Below are positions 38,401-45,129 of a stretch of DNA of 64,000 nt, piece by piece. The notes below the pieces were generated by a model. It made no database searches. It saw nothing but the letters and a program-made list of their open reading frames with translations, and had not been told where the DNA came from. Position 1 is the stretch's first letter. The number at the start of each line of letters is the position of its first letter. Source of the stretch: Modicisalibacter xianhensis (GTDB taxonomy: Bacteria > Pseudomonadota > Gammaproteobacteria > Pseudomonadales > Halomonadaceae); the NCBI RefSeq assembly GCF_900113605.1, contig NZ_FOPY01000009.1, positions 1 through 64,000 of the forward strand. Direction: 5' to 3'. Both the position numbers and the translations under genes were made by a program.

Positions 38401-41400
38401 GTCCTACGTCGAACTCGTGGCAGGGGTGTCCTACCACCTGCGCGTGGTATCCGAGGCGGATGGGGCTGACGATATCGATTATCTCGATATTTCGCCGGCA
38501 CCGGGCGATCCCGATGCAGACATCGGCATCCAGACCGGCGATGCGGCTTACTACGCCAATCGCATCCAGTTCAACTACCTGGAGAATGACAGCGCCTCGA
38601 ATCCCGATCGCGACTACAAGGAGAGCGGGACGGTCGTCATCAGCAACACCGGCAGCAGTGAACTGTCAGTGATCGATGTGGATATCGATGGTCCATTCGA
38701 GCTTGCCGTGCCGGATATCTTCGATGGCCTGACTCTGGCGGCAGGAGAATCCATCGAGGTGACGGTGCTGTTCGACCGCGATGCCTATACGGCGCCGACC
38801 ACCGATGCCGGCGACGGGGTCTTCGAGGGCGTACTTCGCCTGGTCACAAACGATGCCGATACGCCGGTCGCCGAGGTGCATCTGGCCGGTTTCTGGCAGG
38901 CGCGTGACGAAGGCGGCTGGGAACCCAACGTCAATGAGGTATGGGAGGTCTTCGGCTTCGGTAACCGGATCGCAGGGTTGACCACGGTGGGAGGTGGTGA
39001 GAACTCGGTGCTCAACGACTATGACCTCTATCGGCCGGTCAACGACGACGAAGTGCTGTCGCGCTACTGGACAATCGCCGAAGGTTACGAGTCGGCGAAG
39101 ATCACCCAACTGGCTGCCTTCCATGGCAATGGCGGCGCCACGCTGGGCATCCATAACCCGCAGAACAAGGATCAGGACATCACGTTGTCGAACCATGCGG
39201 GCGACAACAACCAGTCGATTCTGCCGATTACCAGCAGCGGCCAGTTTGCGACGGCGACCTTCACCCGTGATCAGATCCCCGATAGCTGGATCGGCAACGA
39301 CATGTTCGGCATCGAGGTGGCCGGGCTATCCACCGATCCGTCGCTCAACCCGTCGGGTGGCGGCGATGTGCCCGACGATGCCGAGGGCATCGAGCGGGGC
39401 TACACGGTGCGCATGTTCCAGGCGCTGGATGCCAACGGCAACGTGATTCCCAACACCTACCTGGGAATCATGGATTACACCGGCATCAACTACGACTACA
39501 ACGACAACATGTTCGTCATCGAGGGTATTGCGCCGGCATCCGGTGGCGAGATATCGATCACGAACCTGGATGGCGTACCGTCGGACGACCGCCTGGTGAT
39601 GAGCCGTATCGAGAACCCCGCGAACAGCAGTCAGGAGGTGCACGACGAAGTCACATTCACCATCACCAATGACGGGTTCGCCAACCTGGAGATCAGCCAG
39701 CTCGAAATCGCCGATCCCTCGCTGTTCGAGATCGTGGGCAATACCACCGACCTGGTGGTCGCCCCAGGAAGTTCACTCGACGTCACGGTCCGTTTCATCG
39801 GCCAGGACTCGAATGATGGCACACTCTACGAGTCGTCCCTGATCATTCATTCCAACGATGGCGACGAAGGGCAGAAGATCATCCAACTGGCCGGTATCGC
39901 CCAGGGACAATCGGAAAACGGCCAGGAACCGACGGTACAGGAAATCGTCAATGCCTTCGGGTTCTCGACTGACGTGGCGCAGGGAGAGATGAACCAGGGA
40001 GGGCTGGTGGAAGCCAATGGCGATGAAATCCTGTCGCCTTACTTCCAGCGGGCCGATGGCGCCTCGCCGATCAAGATCACGCAATTGGCGGCGTACCACA
40101 CTCAGGGGGACATCGCCCGGCTGTTCATCCATGACGTCGACAGCCGCGATATCGACGAGATCCTGGCCCACGATGAGCAGGATGGCCAGACGCTGCTGCC
40201 GCGAACGCTCAATGGCGGCGATGCCCTGACCACCACGACGCTCGACAGGGATGCCCCGTTTGGCTTCTTTGCGGAGATCAGCGGGCGCCAGGGCTATATT
40301 TCCTGGTCCGATCCCGATGCCAACCTCTACGAGGACACCATCGATGAGATCGGCACGCCGGGTACCAACCTCAACTGGGAAGAAAACGACGGGCATCTGA
40401 TTCGGGTGTACGTGGCCAAGGATGCCGACGGCAACGTGATCCCGAATACCTATATCGTGATCCAGGACTACGCGGGGGTGAACTACGACTACAACGACAA
40501 CATCTTCCTGGTCGAGAACGTCCAGACCTATGATCCCAGCGGTGCCGAGGACGCCGATGGCAACGGACGTGTCGATATCTACGACGATGCCGACGGCGAC
40601 GGCATTCCCAATTTCCTCGACGATGACACGCCCGAGGAGCCGGATACGCAGGGCGCCTACAACGACAGCGGGACACCGTGGGTCGTCGATGGCGATGGGC
40701 TGACGCTCCAGGCGGCCGACTATGACGAAGGCGGTCAGGGTGTGGCCTACAACGACAGCAGCGAAACCCAACTGGGTAGCGACTATCGTGGCGAGGGCGT
40801 GGATATCGTCGGCAACGGCACCGCCATCGGCTGGGTCGAGAACGGCGAGTGGGTGGAATACACCATCAACGTCACTCAGGCCGGCACCTATGAGCTGTCG
40901 TTCCTCTCGGCACTAGGTAGCCAGGGCGGTAGTGCCCGCTCGATCACGGCATCCTTTGCCCAGGGCGACGGCACCTACACCACGGCCACGCCGGTAGCGG
41001 TCGACTACACCGGCAACTGGAGCAACTTCCAGCAGACCGACAGCATCCAGGTCGAGCTGGAAGCCGGGGTTCAGGTGGTGCGCCTGACCTTCAACGGCGG
41101 CTCGCAGGACCTGGCATCGTTCAGCCTCGCGCCGGTGGCGACCAATACCGCCCCGGTGGTCGATGGCGGACTGGACGATCTGACGGCGACCGAGGACCAG
41201 GCTTTCTCGTTCACCATCCCGTCGGATGCCTTCGACGATGCCGATGGCGATGCATTGACCTACACCGCCAGTGGCCTGCCGGCCGGTCTGTCGATGTCCT
41301 CGGCGGGCGTCATCAGCGGTGTGCCCAGCGTGGCGGGCAGCTTCGACATTCTGGTCACCGCCTCGGATGGCGAGGCCAGCGTCGAGAGCGGGTTCACGCT

Positions 41401-42583
41401 CACCGTAGCCGGGGTACCGGATGGCGACGATGGACAGACACCGTTCAACGAATCCGGTACGCCATGGGCTGTCGGCGATGGCATCACCTTGCAGGCAGCG
41501 GCTTTCGATGTCGGCGGGGAGGGCGTTTCCTACAGCGACACCGAGGCCGAGCAGATGGGCAGCAGCTATCGCGAGGGCGGCGTGGATATCGTCGGCAATG
41601 GCTCGGCCATCGGGTGGGTCGATGATGGCGAGTGGGTGGAATATACCATCGAGGTCGAACAGGCCGGTGTCTACTACCTCTCCTTCGTCGCCTCGACACC
41701 GACGAACGGAGTCACCATCACCGCTGCGCTGGAGCAGGATGGCAGTTTCTACACCACCTCGTCGCCGCTCGCGGTGCCCAATACCGGGTCCTGGAGCAAT
41801 CCCGGACCGACCGAGGCATTGGCGCTCGAGTTGCAGGCGGGTGTGCAGACGCTGCGCCTGACCTTCAATGGTGAAACAGCGCAGGACCTGATGGATATTC
41901 AGTCGTTGACGCTAGTGCGCGAAGAACAGGTCGATGATGGGCAGACACCGTTCAACGAGACACAAACGCCTTGGCTGGTCGATGCCGATGGCTTGTCGCT
42001 GAACGCCGCCTGGTTCGATGACGGTGACGCGGGCGAGGCCTATTCGGACAGCGACAGTGTCCAGAGCGGAGTGGCTTTCCGCGATGGCAGCGTGGATATC
42101 GTTGGCGATGGCGAGGCCATCGGCTGGATCGCCAATGGCGAATGGGTCGAGTACACCGTCGATGTCGAGCAGGCGGGAACGTACAACCTGTCGTTTGTGA
42201 CGGCTACGCCACATAACGGACGTTCGATCACTGCATCGATGGAACAGGATGGCACGTTCTATGCGCAATCGGCACCGCTGGAGGTACCCAACTCCGGTGC
42301 CTGGGGCAACTATGTCTCGACCGGAACCCTGGCGCTCGACCTGCAGGCCGGTGAACAGGTACTGCGTCTGACCTTCAATGGTGGCTCCATGGACCTGCAA
42401 TCGCTGCTCCTCGAGCCACAATCATCGTCCACGCTGCAGACCGCCACGCTTGTCGGGTTCGATACGCTGCTTGCCGAGGAGGACAATGCAGTCGACAGCA
42501 GCGATGACGATACGTTGCCGATGAGTGAGGACGTCGTTGTCGCCGGGACCACCCAGGACGATCAGGGGGATAGCTTGCTGTAA
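29462..42583 (+). CDS. Giant secreted multi-domain sugar-binding protein with embedded glucose/sorbosone-dehydrogenase-like propeller (4373 residues)
   Basis: A single uninterrupted 13.1-kb gene. Domains by residue: N-terminal unit 1-120; CBM6/35-like 126-265 and 270-444; cadherin-like 448-540; beta-sandwich 552-710; cadherin/He_PIG 717-910; CBM-like 917-1075; two cadherin-like 1078-1285. Then CBM-like 1288-1443; Ig-like 1450-1547; CBM-like 1551-1705; malectin-like 1719-1920; Big_5-like 1930-2068; PQQ-type propeller about 2077-2560; CBM-like 2582-2755, 2762-2893 and 2902-3017. Two tandem units of about 330 residues span 3017-3690, with a Ca-binding DADGNGRVD/DADGDGIPN segment at 3695-3726. 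Three CBM6 copies follow (3733-3893, 3993-4153, 4163-4318) with a He_PIG spacer, then an acidic tail ending QDDQGDSLL. Very acidic, no Sec signal, no RTX nonapeptides. TAGGAGT precedes the ATG. Export by the divergent type I system is inferred. Function may be adhesion, matrix binding or sugar oxidation. Confidence 0.9.
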   Translation: MYSISLVDAQTGALLSGINEGTWLDTSAYGSVAFRVIPDANAGIDPLSVASLRLTFIDANGTVMAQPDSEAPFLFPAPSAWVHGPASLLVEPLNKNGDVLEGASEQIGLTLADGPEIADGAMAPLRYQAEDAQLTGTTITSVGGDDPNAINADEGAYVDYGEPSGESIAFNVEVAEAGTYELSLRYALSQNNDGSERNRPLRLDINDQLVDRMFDLTSTTYTADNTDFSEFGERTILVNLQAGSNTITFTSNGISGPNVDYLEVRQPAQGHVVIQGEDMLLSSAPNYTPEGTDTNRPITSENIALIDDTFRVGAEGASYLDWAYGNADAYAEFTYQAPVAGTYSMTVTYAGSTDRPLDLVSVQGSEATAIGTFGFAATAAPVYLPDDVGDLPTNVQISDEPSSWEGWSTETLSFHLEAGDNLLRLGGRTNGPNIDKVEMMLVDADPVAPSDINLDNASVLENMQGAAIGQLIVEDADDTTHTFSVDDDRFEVDDGGMLRLKEGVSLDFESEQTVTVSVTATDSDELAVTRSFSIAVGDVAESEEPVPEPTGPLAVTFADQDISSYTTTQDNPVGPGYEITEDGATLSLNDNLWKRVALPQTYLVTENTRIELDLTVGESIPEIVAIGFDLNDNAFDGDRSLYQLAGTQGQGAIIDLRGSGIVNGDGTLHFVIDLSEHAGTSLDSLVFISDDDATAELGSAAFSNVQLLEDGDDSSGNQAPRVVGSGIADLELDENALLEIDLPFVDDDGDSLTYSFAITQDGILLSGFDGLAIQDGVLSGNLTGLEPGTYSVTVTATDPQSASAETTFQLTVSNVNEAPVAEEVALEPYFGAQGAFFDGIELASFASYFTDPDGDSLTLSAEGLPDGLSVDGEGVITGTPTEAGSFEVVIRATDAGGLSDTLTLQFEIDGPDIGDVLSVEAEDFTGLTEVDNFYATGNPDASGDEIIRLGNTTSTQVTTQLADNGVVPGWYTVSLVAFDETDGAGSLSLQIGETLLQARNTTTDTLSDSVVLNDDYGTFLNNAARGTAGQAGNLKQIDFETVIYVDADTLATLTAQGESGELMRIDRLLFTRVEEPINEAPVMAGLDAAIAVDENTSLVASLSLSDAENDPLSVTIEGTDAALFSFDPASGTLAFVSAPDAENPADGDADGVYEITVSVSDGENTISQDVVVSVADINETLSIEQTTFSLAEGLTAVGAIPVVDEDGGATGLVAPAYAITGGADASLFTIDPATGQLAFVAAPDFETAGDADGDNVYEVDVTATDGALEDTKSLQITVTDTDEAAFTPIVLQAEDATLTILDDGANATVTTIRDADNPEVGSGFSGLRPDYSGTGYLDFGDTAGDAVTFEVTVAEAGSYDLNVRYASNTGRPLDLAINGAAIAALPFASTDPDGSGEEEGFDHWAFETITVTLEAGSNSLSLAIPQGATTGPNIDRIEVTTAGSGPIGTDTSADIDGNLTLVSDAAALDPAQAATAGFTVTGLDADIQTVEISFDDGATRIPVTPAADGSFTVDMSGLNGTVVATLIVTDAVGNEASATSEVTIGETTAPFLYEIEGEALTIDDSEPTPDTVVRDASNPETNTGAGADGLWDGYSGTGYLDMGGEAGDAAFFDVTVDEAGTYTLTVRYANADGSGADRPMSILVDGTSQGQMAFSNTGAGDAGWQNWTEATIEVQLEAGSNTIRLENVGNAGPNIDRLSVSREGTEQPEEPPFVEPGERFKVKINFQPEGFATPEGYVADTGLAFGEQSVDVGGQTYQYGWVSEASIADGTENGTTPMAINDQTSVAVNDRTDEITGLDPRQGTYAHFDQPASGYERAGWEIELEEGYYEVTVSIGDTSGPYDSRNVLNAEGELFNDPFTPFRPDDFPADSNPSDDTDGFRSDLVTRIVQVTDGRLTLDSIGLDNENTEIQYIEIQALPDLTPDDAREAPEDYAFFTDPRAIAGVGENEVEVDLDPADGSAPTGVDPTSDIFLGISVVDGRGGALLESLEDGSIRLFETVTGQEVSFNANTTGGFDSLTISPTGGLKEFTSYTLVIEGFQDRGENDDTSAPTREFQKFTSTFVTGEAPEVVAREVAFNDIVELNGASDGAFGFTSLELSPDGTTMYVATMGGEIKRYDVDPQTGALSNGQTLRLDYFQGDAAGPRGIIGLTFDPNDPNVLWVTDNYPIPLSGRDNGVPDFSGRISKITIDEGDAFTATAETYVTGLPRSNGDHVTNSLEFRPNPDYDAATNPDVPTHLLYLVQGSNSAMGEPDSAWGNRPERLLNATVLEIDPTRDAPQGGFNVATEPLPDDGFNRRYTDDDGSDFKADPIAMGDGKFLVFAENGTATVEDQDGNVIETFYDPFAEDAVVKIFATGVRNAYDLVWHSNGQLYVPTNGSAAGGSVPDNPDTPENELHTNVSKQDDYLFKVEEGGYYGHPNPLRDEYILNGGNPTSGSDPNEVGDYPAGTDPEATYDLEGAYSLGENRSPNGATEYTSGVFGGNLQGNVLFTEYSGGDDIRSITLDANGNIVGDDVLRDVNGNVIRYIDPLDIIENPVTGQLYLLTLNRSNGESQIVRLDPAPGGVITDPEDPVDPEEPTDDLVSLLVIQAEDDTPNDGTSVTIADGSGAEIQIRDADNPETTAGLPNGLRPGAYGNDGNTDNTDGVLGGYADFGATNADFLTFSFELSGAQAGDSVLRVRYANGSTADRPLEVFVNNVSVGIFAFAPPTGVTGDDAWSEWLTLDIPADLVSGLNTVRFQATDNTGPNIDQLEILQEPQDTTPGYTEYEAESAELDGAVVVTTSEDDRNASGDGFVDFTGSGDQTITWSVDVAEAGTYEIAFRYALATSKADRPLELSINGNAIEVVNFPGQSNEAEDDWYYQTTTVTLQAGSNTVTVTAPDANGPNIDLLRVADTPSDNFEPTYADIDGSGRIELESGDTARAVNERTADFYFTVAADGAYKLDLAANADATDGGQLTLLLNGQPLDEMMFPGVGDVGEESSYVELVAGVSYHLRVVSEADGADDIDYLDISPAPGDPDADIGIQTGDAAYYANRIQFNYLENDSASNPDRDYKESGTVVISNTGSSELSVIDVDIDGPFELAVPDIFDGLTLAAGESIEVTVLFDRDAYTAPTTDAGDGVFEGVLRLVTNDADTPVAEVHLAGFWQARDEGGWEPNVNEVWEVFGFGNRIAGLTTVGGGENSVLNDYDLYRPVNDDEVLSRYWTIAEGYESAKITQLAAFHGNGGATLGIHNPQNKDQDITLSNHAGDNNQSILPITSSGQFATATFTRDQIPDSWIGNDMFGIEVAGLSTDPSLNPSGGGDVPDDAEGIERGYTVRMFQALDANGNVIPNTYLGIMDYTGINYDYNDNMFVIEGIAPASGGEISITNLDGVPSDDRLVMSRIENPANSSQEVHDEVTFTITNDGFANLEISQLEIADPSLFEIVGNTTDLVVAPGSSLDVTVRFIGQDSNDGTLYESSLIIHSNDGDEGQKIIQLAGIAQGQSENGQEPTVQEIVNAFGFSTDVAQGEMNQGGLVEANGDEILSPYFQRADGASPIKITQLAAYHTQGDIARLFIHDVDSRDIDEILAHDEQDGQTLLPRTLNGGDALTTTTLDRDAPFGFFAEISGRQGYISWSDPDANLYEDTIDEIGTPGTNLNWEENDGHLIRVYVAKDADGNVIPNTYIVIQDYAGVNYDYNDNIFLVENVQTYDPSGAEDADGNGRVDIYDDADGDGIPNFLDDDTPEEPDTQGAYNDSGTPWVVDGDGLTLQAADYDEGGQGVAYNDSSETQLGSDYRGEGVDIVGNGTAIGWVENGEWVEYTINVTQAGTYELSFLSALGSQGGSARSITASFAQGDGTYTTATPVAVDYTGNWSNFQQTDSIQVELEAGVQVVRLTFNGGSQDLASFSLAPVATNTAPVVDGGLDDLTATEDQAFSFTIPSDAFDDADGDALTYTASGLPAGLSMSSAGVISGVPSVAGSFDILVTASDGEASVESGFTLTVAGVPDGDDGQTPFNESGTPWAVGDGITLQAAAFDVGGEGVSYSDTEAEQMGSSYREGGVDIVGNGSAIGWVDDGEWVEYTIEVEQAGVYYLSFVASTPTNGVTITAALEQDGSFYTTSSPLAVPNTGSWSNPGPTEALALELQAGVQTLRLTFNGETAQDLMDIQSLTLVREEQVDDGQTPFNETQTPWLVDADGLSLNAAWFDDGDAGEAYSDSDSVQSGVAFRDGSVDIVGDGEAIGWIANGEWVEYTVDVEQAGTYNLSFVTATPHNGRSITASMEQDGTFYAQSAPLEVPNSGAWGNYVSTGTLALDLQAGEQVLRLTFNGGSMDLQSLLLEPQSSSTLQTATLVGFDTLLAEEDNAVDSSDDDTLPMSEDVVVAGTTQDDQGDSLL
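38510..40530 (+). repeat. Two tandem copies of a unit of about 330 residues inside the giant gene
   Basis: Protein residues about 3017-3363 and 3364-3690 share the same order of motifs. Each has a TMEM131/ASPM-like beta-sandwich (TVVISNTGSSEL / VTFTITNDGFANL), then LAGFWQ / LAGIAQ and EVWEVFGF / EIVNAFGF. KITQLAAFH / KITQLAAYH comes next, and each ends with DANGNVIPNTYLGIMDYTG or DADGNVIPNTYIVIQDYAG followed by NYDYNDN. The copies have diverged in DNA, so this is an old duplication. The terminal motif NYDYNDN is rich in potential Ca ligands. Confidence 0.85.
40650..42420 (+). repeat. Three CBM6-type repeats at the C-terminal end of the giant protein
   Basis: Three units of about 160 residues each start with a (Y/F)N(D/E)(S/T)xTPW motif. 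They continue with GVDIVGNG.AIGWV.NGEWVEYTI.V.QAGTY and end LEAGVQ.(V/L)RLTFNG. Units two and three are adjacent; a He_PIG-type Ig domain separates unit one from unit two. The pattern AIGW...GEWVEYT..V..AGTY is the CBM6 core of agarase- and xylanase-type modules. The repeats differ in many codons, which argues against recent copying. Confidence 0.85.
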
Positions 42584-42592
42584 ACGCGACAG

Positions 42593-42619
42593 GCGAGGGG
42601 CGGCCAGGCCGCCCCTCGC
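42593..42619 (+). terminator. Hairpin after the giant gene
   Basis: A 13-base inverted repeat (GCGAGGGGCGGCC / GGCCGCCCCTCGC) with a single-base centre lies 10 bases after the stop codon. It lacks a good T tract but is very stable. It separates the giant gene from eboD. Confidence 0.65.
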
Positions 42620-42683
42620 TCATTCGCGCCTGGTAAGCGGTTTCAGGCTTGCCGACCTCATAACAAACGTAGGGCTCCTGAAC

Positions 42684-43961
42684 ATGGAAAACCACATCAT
42701 TGCAGGCATGGCTGGCGAATCGTCGATCGCCACCACAGGCGCCGGTCCCGAGCAGGAACAAATGCGTAACATTGGCGATCACGCCACGATGGTCAAGTGG
42801 CAGCGCTTTTCCGTTCCTTTTGCCTATCCGGTTGCATTCACGCGCAATCTATTTGCGCTCGACAATCCATTGCTCTTCGAAATGCTGGCGATGCGCGAAC
42901 GGGACAAGCGTCATCGCTGCCTGGTGTATCTCGATGAGGGCGTGGTGACGGCGCAGCCTGATTTGCCGAATCGTGTGCGTCGCTATTTCGATGCCCACGC
43001 GCGACATATCGAACTGGTCGATTGGGTCGTCGTGCCGGGAGGAGAAGATATCAAGCTACACCCGGGGCATGTCATGGCGATGCTCAAGGCGATACACCGC
43101 CTGAGGATAGACCGTCATGCCTATGTCCTCGCCATTGGTGGCGGGGCAGTGCTGGATGCCGTCGGCTTCGCTGCAGCAACGGCTCATCGTGGGGTCCGCC
43201 ATCTGCGTGTACCCACGACGGTACTGTCACAGAACGACAGCGGTGTCGGCGTCAAGAATGCGATCAATACCCATGGGGTCAAGAACTTTACCGGTACGTT
43301 CGCGCCGCCCTGGGCAGTGCTCAATGACTTCGATTTTCTGGAGACACTTCCCCGGCGCGAGCGCGTTGCCGGTATCGCCGAAGCCATCAAGGTCGCGCTG
43401 ATTCGCGACGGGGACTTCTATCGCTGGCTGGAGGCCAACGCCCAGGCACTGGCCCGTTTCGACCAGTCGGCGGAAGAGTTCATGGTGCGTCGCAGCGCCG
43501 AGCTGCACATGCACCAGATCGCCTACGGTGGCGATCCGTTCGAGCTGGGGTCGGCGCGTCCGCTCGACTTTGGCCACTGGTCGGCGCACAAGCTCGAGGC
43601 GTTGACACACCATGAAGTCCACCACGGCGAAGCGGTAGCCATTGGCATTGCACTCGATGCGCGCTACTCGGCCCTGGCAGGACTCCTGCCCGAGCCTGAG
43701 GCCCAGCGTATCGTCGAGTTGCTGGATTCGCTGGGCCTGGCGACCTTCCACCCGCAACTGCTGGCCACCGGTCCCAGCGGCGAACTGGCTCTCCTGGCCG
43801 GGTTGCAGGAGTTCCGTGAGCACCTCGGCGGCGAGCTGACCGTGACGCTGCTCTCGGGTATCGGCCAGGGTATCGAAGTGCACGACATCGACATGGCTCT
43901 TATGGCACAGGCAATCGCCTGGCTCAGCGAGCGGGAGGCATGTCATGCGCTTGCCCAATGA
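42684..43961 (+). CDS. eboD: EboD, 3-dehydroquinate-synthase-like protein of the ebo cluster
   Basis: The 425-residue product belongs to the dehydroquinate synthase superfamily as the ebo-specific branch. Visible are the NAD loop LAIGGGAVLDAVGFAAATAHRG, VPTTVLSQNDSGVGVKNAIN, the metal/active-site helix EAIKVALIRDGDFYRWLE, and FGHWSAHKLE with HHGEAVAIG. These retain the Glu and His residues that bind Zn in true dehydroquinate synthases. The substrate in ebo systems is not established. The ATG at 42684 is chosen (AGGG 9 bases upstream); another ATG at 42762 with AGGA upstream is possible and would remove 26 poorly conserved residues. First gene of eboDEC; overlaps eboE by 17 bp. Confidence 0.9.
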   Translation: MENHIIAGMAGESSIATTGAGPEQEQMRNIGDHATMVKWQRFSVPFAYPVAFTRNLFALDNPLLFEMLAMRERDKRHRCLVYLDEGVVTAQPDLPNRVRRYFDAHARHIELVDWVVVPGGEDIKLHPGHVMAMLKAIHRLRIDRHAYVLAIGGGAVLDAVGFAAATAHRGVRHLRVPTTVLSQNDSGVGVKNAINTHGVKNFTGTFAPPWAVLNDFDFLETLPRRERVAGIAEAIKVALIRDGDFYRWLEANAQALARFDQSAEEFMVRRSAELHMHQIAYGGDPFELGSARPLDFGHWSAHKLEALTHHEVHHGEAVAIGIALDARYSALAGLLPEPEAQRIVELLDSLGLATFHPQLLATGPSGELALLAGLQEFREHLGGELTVTLLSGIGQGIEVHDIDMALMAQAIAWLSEREACHALAQ

Positions 43962-45129
43962 CCGAGGTGACCTGACCTATTGTCTCAACATTCATCCAGC
44001 CGAAACCTGGTCGGAGGTCCGCCAGGCCCTGCTGGGGCCGGTCAGGGCGGTCCGACAGGCGGTGGCGCCTGATCAAACGTTTGCTCTCGGACTGCGCCTG
44101 TCCGCCCAGGCCATGCATACGCTCGAGGACAGGCATGTGCGTGCCGAGCTGAAGGATATTCTGGCATCGGAAGGCTACCGGGCCGTTACCGTGAACGGCT
44201 TTCCCTATGGCACATTTCACGGGGTACGCGTCAAGGAAGAGGTCTACCAGCCGGACTGGCGCTGCAAGGCGCGCCTGGATTACACCTGTGCACTGGCCGA
44301 GTTGATGGCCGAGCTCGGCGCCGCCGGGGATCGTATCAGCTTGAGTACGGTGCCAGGGACCTTCAAGCCGCTCGGGGCAGGTAACGAGTCGTTGATGGCC
44401 GACAATCTGCTGAAGGCGGCGGCTCACTGTGCCGAACTCGAGCGCCGCACTGGCGTGTGTGTCGCGATTGCGATCGAGCCGGAGCCTTATTGCTTCCTGT
44501 CGACGATTGACGAGGTCATCACCTTCTTTCAGGAATATCTGTTTTCCGGGTCTGCCCAGCGTCGTTTCGCCGAACTCTCGGGCATCAGTCCTGTCCAGGC
44601 GGCCGAAGAACTGCCCCGGTATCTCGGCCTGTGCTATGACGTCTGTCATGCCGCAGTCGAGTTCGAGGATCCTCGCTCCAGTGTCGCGCAATTGCGCGAG
44701 GCCGGGATAGCCATTCACAAATTGCAGCTCAGTGCTGCTCTGCGTGTCGCCAGGATCGATGCCAGGGCGCGCCAGGCGCTCGACGCCTTTGCCGAATCCA
44801 CCTATCTGCATCAAGTCGTGGCCTTGGGCCGGCAGGGTGTGGCCCGCTATGCCGATCTGCCTGAGGCGTTGGCGCGCGGCTGCCAAGCTGATGGTGAGGA
44901 GTGGCGCATCCATTACCATGTGCCGATATTTGCCGAGACGTTGGGCGAGTTCGGCACGACACAGCCTTTTCTGAGTGACATCCTCGACCTGCATCGCCAG
45001 TCACCGCTATGCACACACCTGGAAATCGAGACCTACACCTGGCATGTCCTGCCTGAGGCGTTGAAGCACGAACGAATCGAGGAGGCGATCGCATGCGAAC
45101 TGCGCTGGGTGGCAGAGAGATTGGCGTAA
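43945..45129 (+). CDS. eboE: EboE, TIM-barrel metabolite traffic protein of the ebo cluster
   Basis: The 394-residue product looks like the xylose-isomerase/AP-endonuclease-2-type TIM barrel named EboE. It opens DLTYCLNIHPAETWSEV, and VNGFPYGTFHG follows. Likely metal ligands are the acidic and His residues in IAIEPEPYCFL, GLCYDVCHAAVEFED, HKLQLSAAL and IHYHVPIF, ending with LEIETYTWHVLP. There is no signal peptide. The reaction is unknown. GGGAGG precedes the ATG. The gene overlaps both eboD (17 bp) and eboC (37 bp), which implies tight coupling. Confidence 0.92.
   Translation: MRLPNDRGDLTYCLNIHPAETWSEVRQALLGPVRAVRQAVAPDQTFALGLRLSAQAMHTLEDRHVRAELKDILASEGYRAVTVNGFPYGTFHGVRVKEEVYQPDWRCKARLDYTCALAELMAELGAAGDRISLSTVPGTFKPLGAGNESLMADNLLKAAAHCAELERRTGVCVAIAIEPEPYCFLSTIDEVITFFQEYLFSGSAQRRFAELSGISPVQAAEELPRYLGLCYDVCHAAVEFEDPRSSVAQLREAGIAIHKLQLSAALRVARIDARARQALDAFAESTYLHQVVALGRQGVARYADLPEALARGCQADGEEWRIHYHVPIFAETLGEFGTTQPFLSDILDLHRQSPLCTHLEIETYTWHVLPEALKHERIEEAIACELRWVAERLA

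Noticed and set aside
29462-42583. RTX-type (GGxGxDxxx) repeats in the giant protein
   Set aside because: Looked for through the whole translation, especially the C-terminal 600 residues; only CBM6 copies and a short TSP3/EF-hand-like segment are present.
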